From the NCBI GenBank assembly GCA_934378195.1, contig CAKRPO010000037.1:1-22755 (forward strand): a DNA stretch of 22,755 nt, written 5' to 3'. The DNA is from an uncultured Blautia sp. Its GTDB lineage: Bacteria; Bacillota; Clostridia; Lachnospirales; Lachnospiraceae. The notes below the pieces were generated by a model, which saw nothing but the letters and a program-made list of their open reading frames with translations, ran no database searches and had not been told where the DNA came from. The translations under genes and the position numbers were made by a program. Positions 1-6,951 of the stretch are shown in pieces (position 1 is the first letter of the stretch; the number at the start of each line of letters is the position of its first letter).

Positions 1-603
1 GGTGCTGCTCTGATGACAGAGACTACTTATGAAAAGAAATTCATAGACGGTCTTGCAGATACCGTAAGCAACTTTGCACTGGAGAGAGTTCTTTACAGGA
101 ACTTTAAAGAACTTGGTGTGCCGGAATATACAGAAGAAGAGAATGCATATGCGGATGCACTGGCTGAGACTTATGATTCCAGTGGTGTACCTGGAGTTGC
201 AGCAGAAAATGATGAGACAGCAAAAGAACAGGTGGAGAAGATGCAGAAGGAATACGGACATGCAATGAATGGATTTCTTGCACCGCTGTATCAGAAGGAT
301 GCCTTTAAGGCTGGCTCCACTGATGTTGGAGATGTAAGCTGGCTGACACCAACAGCCCAGATCCATGTGGCAGCATGGCCGAATGGATGCCCGGGACACA
401 GTTGGCAGAATGTTTCCTGTGACCGCACAGAGATTGGACATAAAGCAGCGGTCCACGCAGGAAAAGTTATTGCAGCAACCGCAATTGACCTGATTGAAGA
501 TACCTCTCTCTTAGATGAGGCAAGAGCAGAATTTGAAAAGAGAACAAAAGATGGTTTTGTCTGCCCGATCCCGGCAGATGCCGTACCGGTAATCCCGGAT
601 TAA
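1..603 (+). CDS. abgB: AbgB-like M20-family amidohydrolase, C-terminal part
   Basis: This is the last 200 residues of a gene that enters from the left edge; the frame is open from base 1, so the ATG at 13 is probably internal. The segments STDVGDVSW and CPGHSWQ, followed by IGHKAAVHAGKVIAAT, are the conserved C-terminal part of the M20 peptidase subfamily that includes E. coli AbgB, a subunit of p-aminobenzoyl-glutamate hydrolase. E. coli AbgB is about 480 residues, so roughly 40 percent is visible. The family cleaves amide bonds of N-acyl or aminobenzoyl amino acids in the cytoplasm using a dinuclear metal site; most metal ligands lie in the missing part. Folate-fragment salvage is the family's known role, but other amide substrates are possible. 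No AbgA or AbgT partner is visible. Confidence is high for the family and moderate for the substrate. Confidence 0.85.
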   Translation, partial: GAALMTETTYEKKFIDGLADTVSNFALERVLYRNFKELGVPEYTEEENAYADALAETYDSSGVPGVAAENDETAKEQVEKMQKEYGHAMNGFLAPLYQKDAFKAGSTDVGDVSWLTPTAQIHVAAWPNGCPGHSWQNVSCDRTEIGHKAAVHAGKVIAATAIDLIEDTSLLDEARAEFEKRTKDGFVCPIPADAVPVIPD

Positions 604-620
604 GAATTGAATAAGGCATA

Positions 621-672
621 AAAAGAGCCGGTTTCCAGCATACGTTAAAGTATGGGAAGCCGGCTTGAATTT
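621..672. terminator. Bidirectional terminator between abgB and the CBS gene
   Basis: A hairpin at 627-664 has outer arms GCCGGTTTCC and GGAAGCCGGC (one G-T pair) and an inner stem CATAC/GTATG. An A-run lies to the left (621-624) and a T-rich stretch to the right (665-672). It sits between two convergent genes and can serve both. Confidence 0.85.
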
Positions 673-679
673 TACCGAT

Positions 680-1129
680 TTAGTCTTCGGAAGCTTCTTC
701 TTTTTCTTTAAGAGCGCTTAATGCTTTCATTTCTTTGTAGCAGTATTTGATGATCTCTTTACGTGTGATGATTCCAATAAAGGAACCTTTGTCATCTACG
801 ACCGGAACATAGTTCTGGTTGATCGCACGATCCAGCAGGTCTTCCATATCTGCATCTGCGTGTACCGGTTTATATGTGGCACGACGCGGGATCGCATTGA
901 TGGAGACATTCTCCATTTCCTTGAGATCCGTGCTGTTGATATTGAGACGCTTGATGCCCCACAGGATATCTCCTTCGGAAATCGTTCCGGTGTACTGACC
1001 CTCGCTGTTTAGGATCGGAATACAGGAGAACTTGCGGTGCTCCATCTTCTCTACAGTCTGGCGAAGGGTTTCGTCTTCAAATATATAGGCTACATCACTC
1101 TTAGGTGTTAGAAAAAATAAAATATTCAC
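680..1129 (-). CDS. Two-CBS-domain protein
   Basis: This 149-residue soluble protein consists of a CBS (Bateman) pair: CBS1 at about residues 8-60, ending in GTISEGDILW, and CBS2 at about 78-130, ending in GIITRKEII. It has a short charged C-terminal tail. CBS pairs bind adenine nucleotides or related ligands and act as sensor modules; no catalytic or DNA-binding domain is attached, so the partner is unknown. The start is a GTG at 1129, preceded by AGAGGT at 7 nt spacing. Transcription likely starts at its own promoter near 1210-1238, giving a leader of about 70 nt. It is downstream of asnA on the same strand, and no clear terminator separates them, so read-through from asnA is possible. Confidence 0.85.
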   Translation of the reverse strand: MNILFFLTPKSDVAYIFEDETLRQTVEKMEHRKFSCIPILNSEGQYTGTISEGDILWGIKRLNINSTDLKEMENVSINAIPRRATYKPVHADADMEDLLDRAINQNYVPVVDDKGSFIGIITRKEIIKYCYKEMKALSALKEKEEASED

Positions 1130-1209
1130 AGTAAGTACCTCTGTCTTTCATATATGTTGCAGCTGTGAACTGCTAAAGAATAAGTCAGCTTATGTCAGTT
1201 GCTATTGAT

Positions 1210-1238
1210 ATGATAGTATGAAGGTACCTGTCTGTCAA
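1210..1238 (-). promoter_or_regulatory. Predicted sigma-A promoter of the CBS gene
   Basis: On the minus strand a perfect TTGACA (1233-1238) is followed by 17 nt and TATCAT (1210-1215). The predicted start is near 1203, about 74 nt before the GTG start codon. Confidence 0.7.
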
Positions 1239-1327
1239 TAATTCAATTATTAAAAATTGGTGAAATCTTACTATAAAAGAAACGTTTTACAGTTGTTCTT
1301 ATGGCAGATTGTTAATAAATTTGAAAG

Positions 1328-2335
1328 TTATAATAAATTTACTCCTGCCTCTTCAGCGACTTTAGTGATTGCTTCTGGCCACAGAGATACATGTACTTCT
1401 CCGATATGAGCTTTACGAAGGAAGAACATGCAGATACGGGACTGGCCGATTCCGCCACCGATGGTGTATGGAAGCTCTTTGTTCAGAATCGCTTTCTGGA
1501 AAGAAAGCTCTCTGCGGGCATCACAGCCTGCTTCTGTCAGCTGGCGGTCAAGCGCCTCTTCATCAACACGGATACCCATGGAGGAAAGCTCCAGAGCAAT
1601 GTCGAGAACCGGATAGTATACAAGGATATCGCCGTTGAGTTCCCAGTCATCATAGTCCGGGGCACGTCCATCGTGGCGTTCGCCGTTGGATAAGGTTTTG
1701 CCGACCTGCATAAGGAAGACGGCACCTTTCTCCTTAACGATCTTGTATTCTCTTTCCTTTGGAGTCAGATCCGGGTACATGTCTACCAGTTCCTGGGTGG
1801 AAACGAAAGCGATTTCCTTTGGCAGGATCTCTTCGATATAATCGTACTGTACTGCCATGTATTTCTCAGTTTTGCGAAGTACACTGTAGATAGAGCGGAC
1901 GGTGTTGATCAGGGTCTCCATGGTACGTTCTTCTTTGGAGATGATCTTTTCCCAGTCCCACTGGTCTACGTATACGGAATGGATGTTGTCGAGGTCTTCG
2001 TCACGACGGATCGCAACCATATCGGTGTAAAGTCCCTCACCGTGTTCGAAACCGTATTTTTTTAATGCGTAGCGTTTCCATTTTGCAAGGGAATGCACGA
2101 TTTCGGCATTTTCCTCCTGGCCTTTGATATCGAAGCTTACCGGACGCTCTACGCCGTTAAGATTGTCATTCAGACCTGAGGACGGGGATACAAAGATCGG
2201 AGCAGAAACACGGAGAAGATTCAGCTTCTGGGCAAGTGTCTGCTGGAAAAAGTCTTTGACGGTTTTAATTGCAACCTGTGTATCATGCAGATTCAGATCT
2301 GAATGATAACCGGCAGGAATCTTGATTTGTTCCAT
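1328..2335 (-). CDS. asnA: Aspartate--ammonia ligase (asparagine synthetase A)
   Basis: The protein is 335 residues, the normal AsnA length. AsnA makes asparagine from aspartate, ammonia and ATP in the cytoplasm and has a class II aminoacyl-tRNA-synthetase-like fold. The hallmarks are SSGLNDNLNGVERPVSF at about 52-68, RRDEDLDN followed by HSVYVDQWDWEK at about 110-130, GRAPDYDDW, and the motif-3-like GGGIGQSR near the C-terminus. The ATG at 2335 is preceded by AGGAGG at good spacing, and a strong promoter lies at 2363-2391. It appears to be monocistronic or at most co-transcribed with the CBS gene. It depends on ammonia rather than glutamine, which suits an ammonia-rich gut habitat; that last point is inference. 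Confidence 0.97.
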   Translation of the reverse strand: MEQIKIPAGYHSDLNLHDTQVAIKTVKDFFQQTLAQKLNLLRVSAPIFVSPSSGLNDNLNGVERPVSFDIKGQEENAEIVHSLAKWKRYALKKYGFEHGEGLYTDMVAIRRDEDLDNIHSVYVDQWDWEKIISKEERTMETLINTVRSIYSVLRKTEKYMAVQYDYIEEILPKEIAFVSTQELVDMYPDLTPKEREYKIVKEKGAVFLMQVGKTLSNGERHDGRAPDYDDWELNGDILVYYPVLDIALELSSMGIRVDEEALDRQLTEAGCDARRELSFQKAILNKELPYTIGGGIGQSRICMFFLRKAHIGEVHVSLWPEAITKVAEEAGVNLL

Positions 2336-2362
2336 AATAATCCTCCTAAACTTAATGTAACT

Positions 2363-2391
2363 ATTATAGCAAGAAAAATGTGGTATTGCAA
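2363..2391 (-). promoter_or_regulatory. Predicted promoter of asnA
   Basis: On the minus strand TTGCAA (2386-2391), a 17-nt spacer and a perfect TATAAT (2363-2368) place the start about 20 nt upstream of the asnA ATG. The carbamate kinase gene has the same hexamers and spacing. Confidence 0.8.
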
Positions 2392-2439
2392 TTTTTAGTT
2401 GTGCTTTATATTATGGTTTATGGAATGGATTTTGACCAA

Positions 2440-2466
2440 GTTGCTGTGAACGGAGTGAACAGTAAC
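2440..2466 (+). repeat. Dispersed 27-nt palindromic repeat, copy A
   Basis: The arms are GTTGCTGT and ACAGTAAC around an 11-nt centre, GAACGGAGTGA. It is identical over 27 nt to the copy at 6903-6929. The flanking bases TGGAATGGATTTTGACCAA on its left also match the copy at the right end of the window. It lies between the divergent promoters of asnA and the zinc-ribbon gene. Confidence 0.85.
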
Positions 2467-2486
2467 ATTTTAGCCACAATTTTACC

Positions 2487-2515
2487 TTGTAAGATTCAGG
2501 CAAAAAGGATACAAT
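2487..2515 (+). promoter_or_regulatory. Predicted promoter of the zinc-ribbon gene
   Basis: TTGTAA (2487-2492), a 17-nt spacer and TACAAT (2510-2515) predict a start near 2522, about 60 nt before the ATG at 2585. Confidence 0.65.
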
Positions 2516-2584
2516 AGGTAATACAGCAATACGAACGCATGGTTGTAAACAAAGTGACCAGATATGATCAAGGGGGTGCTGTCT

Positions 2585-3454
2585 ATGAAATGTCCGTTAT
2601 GTGACGGAACGGTTGTAAATGGACGATGTAAAGAATGTGGTATGCCATATCGCAATGATGAGGTCCTGTACCATCTGAATGAGAGCCGTAGCGATCATTA
2701 CCGGCATGCATCAGATAAGGCCCGCAGGATTATGCAGGCACAGCAGAGAGCCGGAAATGCAGCAAAGAGTGTCGGTGCCGGGGCGAAGAGAACAGGCTCG
2801 CAGGCAAAGGCAGGTACCGGGAAGAATGATACAGGTGGTCGGACGATCACCAGACAGACATTTAAAGAGCAGCAGAAGCAGATTCGACAGGAAGCCATGC
2901 GCAAGATGACGGATACCGGCAATACGACTGCTACAGCACGAAGAACGGTGCAGAAGAGCTGGAGTACGACAGGAGATAAAGAGAAGAAGCCGAAGAAGCG
3001 TTCAAAATTTGGTATCTTATGGGTGCTGATCATCATTCTTGGAGCGGTTGCACCAATGGCTGAAGACCTTGTGGATGTTGTAAAAGAAGCTGTACACTCG
3101 GAATTTGAGGACAGCGGTAGTGATGCAGTCCAGACAGACACTTCTGTGAAATCAGATTGGGATACATATTTTTACAGCTGGGATGATGATGACGGATATA
3201 AATATTACGCAATCTCAGCAGGCTTTGGTCAGGCAGAAGCCGGAGATGATTTTGAAGCCGGCGAGTATGGCATTTTTACTTCCAGTAAGGAGGTCACACT
3301 TACCGTTACCAGAAAAAGTGCAGATAATGAGAAGTATACACTCAAAGAGGGGGAGGATACCATCTTTCTGACGTTTGAAGAAGGAGACTGTATTCAGATA
3401 GAATCTGCAAATAGTGATTATGATGGCATTTACCTGATGGAGTGGGAAGAGTAG
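2585..3454 (+). CDS. Zinc-ribbon membrane protein of unknown function
   Basis: The protein has 289 residues. The ATG at 2585 is chosen over the in-frame ATG at 2564 because AAGGGGGTG lies 7 nt before 2585. Order of parts: a four-Cys zinc ribbon (C3, C6, C15, C18); a basic, Gln/Ala/Thr-rich linker (about 40-140); one membrane helix at about 143-157 (ILWVLIIILGAVA); then an acidic domain (about 190-289) that is probably outside the cell. The acidic domain contains AGDDFEAGEYGIF and a Phe/Glu-rich strand pattern like the small beta domain that follows zinc ribbons and a helix in other Firmicute proteins. The positive-inside rule supports a cytoplasmic N-terminus. I cannot assign a function. It has its own promoter and terminator, so it is a single-gene unit. 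Confidence 0.8.
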   Translation: MKCPLCDGTVVNGRCKECGMPYRNDEVLYHLNESRSDHYRHASDKARRIMQAQQRAGNAAKSVGAGAKRTGSQAKAGTGKNDTGGRTITRQTFKEQQKQIRQEAMRKMTDTGNTTATARRTVQKSWSTTGDKEKKPKKRSKFGILWVLIIILGAVAPMAEDLVDVVKEAVHSEFEDSGSDAVQTDTSVKSDWDTYFYSWDDDDGYKYYAISAGFGQAEAGDDFEAGEYGIFTSSKEVTLTVTRKSADNEKYTLKEGEDTIFLTFEEGDCIQIESANSDYDGIYLMEWEE

Positions 3455-3473
3455 AAACAAAATTGCAATTTGA

Positions 3474-3514
3474 GGGGGAAATTTCAGATAATAAAAAATG
3501 AAATTCCCCCTTTT
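3474..3514 (+). terminator. Terminator after the zinc-ribbon gene
   Basis: The stem is GGGGGAAATTTCA against TGAAATTCCCCC (one bulged A), with a 12-nt A-rich loop and a TTTT tail at 3511-3514. The tail adjoins the nrdD promoter directly. Confidence 0.85.
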
Positions 3515-3517
3515 ATT

Positions 3518-3565
3518 TCACATGATATTGTGCTATACTCTCATATGCAACACAATATATGGGGA
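3518..3565 (+). promoter_or_regulatory. nrdD promoter with two NrdR-like boxes
   Basis: Two 16-nt sites resemble the NrdR box consensus ACACWATATATWGTGT. Site 1 is TCACATGATATTGTGC at 3518-3533 (12 of 16 matches); site 2 is ACACAATATATGGGGA at 3550-3565 (13 of 16). Their start-to-start distance is 32 bp, about three helical turns, as known for paired NrdR sites. A TATACT -10 element (3534-3539) lies exactly between them; the -35 is weak. NrdR represses ribonucleotide reductase genes when dATP is high, so this layout fits repression of nrdD. Confidence 0.75.
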
Positions 3566-3573
3566 GAACGTAA

Positions 3574-3632
3574 TGGGGTAAATGAGACACCCGATGAGGG
3601 GATGCCAACAGCAGGGAAAGCCCCTATAAATA
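3574..3632 (+). other. nrdD leader with possible RNA structure
   Basis: The untranslated leader can form a small stem GGGT/ACCC (around 3575-3591) and a second stem AGGGG/CCCCT enclosing about 20 nt (around 3597-3625). Scattered words resemble parts of the TPP aptamer: a TGAGA before ACCC, and ATGCCAAC followed by AGGGAAA. The TPP P3 stem and the ACCTGA segment are missing. It fits no riboswitch class that I can name. Confidence 0.3.
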
Positions 3633-3655
3633 GCTACAAACAGGAGAGACAAGGT

Positions 3656-5791
3656 ATGATTTATGTAATTAAGAAAGATGGGACGAAAGAAGAATTTGAT
3701 CCACAGAAGATCGTAAAGGCAGTCAACAAATCTGCCGCACGTATTCTTTATAAATTTTCACCGGAAGAAAAAGATTTTATCTGCCGTTTCGCGCAGGAGC
3801 ATGCAGATTCTCTTGGAAAGAACGAAATCGAGATCCAGGAGATGCACAATATCGTAGAAGGAGCTCTGGAGCGTGTCAATCCGGCTGTTGCCAAGAGCTA
3901 TCGTGATTACCGTAATTACAAGCTTGATTTTATCCATATGATGGATGATGTATATACGAAGAGTCAGGCAATCCGTTATATCGGTGATAAGAGCAATGCG
4001 AATACAGACAGTGCCCTGGTTGCTACCAAGCGAAGCCTGATCTTTAATGAACTGAATAAGGAGCTTTACCGTAAGTTCTTTATGAACCGCAACGAACTGC
4101 AGGCATGTAAGGACGGATATATCTATATCCATGACCAGTCTGCTCGTCTGGATACGATGAATTGCTGTCTGTTTGATGTCGGATCTGTATTAAAGGGTGG
4201 ATTCGAGATGGGAAACGTCTGGTACAATGAGCCGAAGACACTGGATACTGCGTTTGACGTTATGGGAGATATCATCCTGAGTACTGCAGCACAGCAGTAT
4301 GGTGGTTTTACCGTGCCGGAAGTGGACAAAATCCTTGGACCATATGCACAGAAGAGCTATGACAAATATATCAGCGAATTCCTGAAATATGCAGATGAGA
4401 ACTGGCAGGGCAGAGAAGAGAAGGCAATCGAGTATGCACTCGATAAAGTAAGACGTGATTTTGACCAGGGATGGCAGGGAATTGAGTACAAGCTCAATAC
4501 CGTAGGTTCTTCACGTGGAGATTATCCGTTCGTTACCGTTACACTGGGACTTGGAACCGGACAGTTTGAGAAGATGTGTAATATTTCTCTTCTTGAGGTA
4601 CACAAAGGTGGACAGGGCAAGAAAGGCCACAAGAAGCCGGTACTGTTCCCTAAGATTGTATTTCTTTATGATGAAAATCTTCATGGACCTGGAAAGCCGT
4701 GCGAAGATATTTTTGAGGCAGGTGTGGACTGTTCCGCCAAGACAATGTATCCGGACTGGCTGTCTCTGACAGGTAAGGGATATATTGCCAGCATGTACAA
4801 GCAGTATGGCAAGGTTATCAGCCCTATGGGATGTCGTGCATTCTTAAGCCCGTGGTACGAGAGAGGCGGCATGTATCCGGCAGATGACAAGGATACGCCG
4901 GTATTTGTAGGCCGTTTTAACATCGGGGCAGTCAGTCTTCATCTTCCGATGATCCTGGCAAAGGCGAGAGCCGAGAGTAGAGATTTCTATGAGGTACTGG
5001 ATTTCTATCTGCAGATGATCCGTAACCTGCATATCCGTACGTATGAATATCTGGGACAGATGCGTGCATCTACGAACCCGCTTGCATACTGTGAGGGTGG
5101 TTTCTATGGTGGGCATCTGAAACCAAATGAAAAGATCGGCAAGCTTCTGAAACCGATGACTGCTTCCTTTGGTATCACTGCACTGAATGAGCTGCAGGAG
5201 CTGTACAATGGCAAGTCTATCCGTGAAGACGGACAGTTTGCTCTGGAAGTTCTGAAATATATCAATGACAAGGTTAATCAGTTCAAGCAGGAAGACGGAT
5301 ATCTGTATGCAATCTACGGTACACCGGCAGAGAGCCTCTGTGGTCTGCAGGTAGAGCAGTTCCGTAAGATGTACGGAATCGTTGAGGGCGTTTCTGACAG
5401 ACCTTATGTCAGCAACAGTTTCCACTGCCATGTTACCGAGGATGTGACTCCAATCGAGAAGCAGGATCTGGAGGGACGCTTCTGGGAACTCTGCAATGGC
5501 GGTAAGATCCAGTATGTGCGTTATCCGATTGGCTACAATAAAGAAGCCATCCGTACACTGATCCGCAGAGCGATGAATCTGGGATATTATGAGGGTGTCA
5601 ACCTTTCACTGGCATACTGCGATGACTGCGGTCATCAGGAGCTGGAGATGGATGTCTGCCCGGTATGCGGATCCCGCAATCTGACCAAGATCGATCGAAT
5701 GAACGGATATCTTTCCTACAGCCGTGTGCATGGCGATACACGACTGAACGAAGCCAAGATGGCAGAGATCGCAGAGCGTAAATCAATGTAA
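3656..5791 (+). CDS. nrdD: Anaerobic (class III) ribonucleoside-triphosphate reductase
   Basis: NrdD reduces ribonucleoside triphosphates to deoxy forms by a glycyl radical and works only without oxygen. The start at 3656 gives 711 residues; AGGAGAG lies 7 nt before it, and the upstream open frame to 3470 crosses the terminator and promoter. An N-terminal ATP-cone (about residues 1-95, starting MIYVIKKDGTKEEFDP) senses ATP/dATP. The catalytic barrel follows and contains KMCNISLLEVHKGG. Near the C-terminus are a four-Cys zinc site (CDDCG and CPVCG) and the glycyl-radical loop RMNGYLS, with the radical Gly at about residue 684. NrdR-like boxes in the promoter fit its regulation. The usual partner, the radical-SAM activase NrdG, is not next to it in this window and must be encoded elsewhere. 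Confidence 0.97.
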   Translation: MIYVIKKDGTKEEFDPQKIVKAVNKSAARILYKFSPEEKDFICRFAQEHADSLGKNEIEIQEMHNIVEGALERVNPAVAKSYRDYRNYKLDFIHMMDDVYTKSQAIRYIGDKSNANTDSALVATKRSLIFNELNKELYRKFFMNRNELQACKDGYIYIHDQSARLDTMNCCLFDVGSVLKGGFEMGNVWYNEPKTLDTAFDVMGDIILSTAAQQYGGFTVPEVDKILGPYAQKSYDKYISEFLKYADENWQGREEKAIEYALDKVRRDFDQGWQGIEYKLNTVGSSRGDYPFVTVTLGLGTGQFEKMCNISLLEVHKGGQGKKGHKKPVLFPKIVFLYDENLHGPGKPCEDIFEAGVDCSAKTMYPDWLSLTGKGYIASMYKQYGKVISPMGCRAFLSPWYERGGMYPADDKDTPVFVGRFNIGAVSLHLPMILAKARAESRDFYEVLDFYLQMIRNLHIRTYEYLGQMRASTNPLAYCEGGFYGGHLKPNEKIGKLLKPMTASFGITALNELQELYNGKSIREDGQFALEVLKYINDKVNQFKQEDGYLYAIYGTPAESLCGLQVEQFRKMYGIVEGVSDRPYVSNSFHCHVTEDVTPIEKQDLEGRFWELCNGGKIQYVRYPIGYNKEAIRTLIRRAMNLGYYEGVNLSLAYCDDCGHQELEMDVCPVCGSRNLTKIDRMNGYLSYSRVHGDTRLNEAKMAEIAERKSM

Positions 5792-5832
5792 GTATTATGT
5801 AAATCGTACGAATTGCGCATCCTCGCGGAGCG

Positions 5833-5880
5833 TTTTTATGTAATAGGAACATTACGGAGTAATTTCCTATTACATAAAAA
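5833..5880. repeat. Perfect 17-bp inverted repeat forming a long hairpin
   Basis: The arms TTTTTATGTAATAGGAA (5833-5849) and TTCCTATTACATAAAAA (5864-5880) are perfectly complementary. Inside them ATTAC/GTAAT pairs around a GGA triloop, with a single unpaired C at 5850, giving about 22 paired positions. The left flank (about 5794-5832) contains the palindrome TCGTACGA and a GC-rich stretch CATCCTCGCGGAGCG, and may belong to the same element. It lies between convergent nrdD and eutJ and codes for nothing I can see. Confidence 0.8.
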
Positions 5881-5882
5881 CA

Positions 5883-5914
5883 GCCGGTACATCATTGGTG
5901 TACCGGCAATTTTT
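5883..5914. terminator. Bidirectional terminator between nrdD and eutJ
   Basis: A perfect 9-bp stem GCCGGTACA/TGTACCGGC with a 7-nt loop is followed by AATTTTT on the plus strand. On the minus strand it is followed by TGTTTTT, supplied by the end of the adjoining long hairpin. It can stop both convergent genes. Confidence 0.88.
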
Positions 5915-5942
5915 ACGTAGAATTCTTATTTCTTTTTTATTC

Positions 5943-6782
5943 TTATTTCTTCTTTGGTGCAGCTGGCGGTAATTCACAATTGTATGCGATACCCAGCGGT
6001 GTTACGAGAAGCGGATGAACTGGACGGTATACTGGCAGTTTCAGCTTTTTCTCGAAAACATTTGTGAATTCCTTAAAGCTCGCAGAACCGCCTACGACAT
6101 AAACCGCAGGAACTTCGTATCCATTAAGAAATTTCTCCGTGATGGTCGCCATCTTTTCGACAGTTGCCTTGATGACCGGGAAGATTTCCGCTTCTCTTTC
6201 AACATCGGTCTTGAGGACCTCAGCCTCTTCGTATGGAATCTTATAATGACCTGCTACTGTCATGGTCATATGGCTTCCGCCAGTAGCTTCATCATCGGTA
6301 TAAATAACCTTGCCATCCTTGAGGATACTGATACCGGTCGTGCCGCCGCCGACATCGACGACTGCTCCGTCAGTGATCTTGAGTACAGCGGCAGCTGCAG
6401 TCGGCTCATCTACGATATTGGTCACTTCAAATCCGGCGCCTTCCAGTACATAGCCAATGCTTTTGACACTTCCCTCGGAAACTCCCGGAGGGATCGCTGC
6501 TGCTGCATATGGAAGCTCAACGCCAAGTTTTTCTTCCAGTTCAGCTTTTAACTTCGTGACAAGCTGCACGGATTCATAATAATTTACGATCACTCCGTCA
6601 CGGATTGCATGGGAAGGTGCGGAAACGCCTGCAATCGGGCGATTTGTGCTGTCGACAACGGCGAGGACAGTATTGGCTGTACCAAGGTCGACACCTACTT
6701 TCAGACGTCCTCTGAATTTCTTACATTCACCGGTACGTACCAGTTCTGCGAAATTTGATAAAGTTCTGTTTTTTATTTCCAT
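5943..6782 (-). CDS. eutJ: EutJ-like Hsp70-fold chaperone
   Basis: The 279-residue protein has the actin/Hsp70 ATPase fold of EutJ. The phosphate-1 motif is GVDLGTANTVLAVVD (30-44), the phosphate-2 motif VVDVGGGTTGIS (141-152), and the adenosine motif VVGGSAS (229-235). IVDEPTAAAAVL (123-134) is the Hsp70 hinge signature. Its length matches EutJ (about 280 residues); it has no substrate-binding domain like DnaK. In other bacteria EutJ is encoded within ethanolamine-use microcompartment operons and is thought to help assemble or reactivate their enzymes. Here no other eut gene is within reach, and the gene is single, with its own -10 and a bidirectional terminator. GGAG lies 9 nt before the ATG. 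An alternative role as a general or pilus-type (PilM-like) ATPase is possible; the EutJ family call is confident, its partner unknown. Confidence 0.88.
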   Translation of the reverse strand: MEIKNRTLSNFAELVRTGECKKFRGRLKVGVDLGTANTVLAVVDSTNRPIAGVSAPSHAIRDGVIVNYYESVQLVTKLKAELEEKLGVELPYAAAAIPPGVSEGSVKSIGYVLEGAGFEVTNIVDEPTAAAAVLKITDGAVVDVGGGTTGISILKDGKVIYTDDEATGGSHMTMTVAGHYKIPYEEAEVLKTDVEREAEIFPVIKATVEKMATITEKFLNGYEVPAVYVVGGSASFKEFTNVFEKKLKLPVYRPVHPLLVTPLGIAYNCELPPAAPKKK

Positions 6783-6809
6783 GTCAGGTTACTCCATTTC
6801 TAATAGATC

Positions 6810-6853
6810 TGACGTAAATATCCATCCTTTACGTCAACATTACATCTATTATA
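6810..6853 (-). promoter_or_regulatory. eutJ -10 element and leader palindrome
   Basis: On the minus strand a TATAAT (6848-6853) is the likely -10; no good -35 is seen at 17 nt. Just downstream is a perfect inverted repeat TGACGTAAA/TTTACGTCA (6810-6818 and 6828-6836) with a 9-nt spacer, located at about +5 to +30. That placement suits an operator or an RNA hairpin. Confidence 0.55.
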
Positions 6854-6902
6854 TCAGATGTGAAATGCCAGAAAAATACAATCCGGCATGTCGTTACAGC
6901 AA

Positions 6903-6929
6903 GTTGCTGTGAACGGAGTGAACAGTAAC
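6903..6929 (+). repeat. Dispersed 27-nt palindromic repeat, copy B
   Basis: It is identical to copy A over 27 nt (arms GTTGCTGT and ACAGTAAC). It lies between the carbamate kinase stop codon and the eutJ promoter. Its left flank also makes a local palindrome, ACAGCAAGTTGCTGT. Confidence 0.85.
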
Positions 6930-6934
6930 AGGTG

Positions 6935-6951
6935 ATTGCCTGAGTGGCAAT
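6935..6951 (-). terminator. Weak hairpin at the carbamate kinase stop
   Basis: A 6-bp stem ATTGCC/GGCAAT with a 5-nt loop begins at the last base of the stop codon. There is no real T-tract, so termination may depend on the adjacent repeat hairpin or may be inefficient. Confidence 0.35.

Noticed and set aside
3470..3655. Open frame extending nrdD 62 residues upstream
   Set aside because: It crosses a terminator, the NrdR-like boxes and the -10 element. The ATG at 3656 has a good RBS and begins the ATP-cone.
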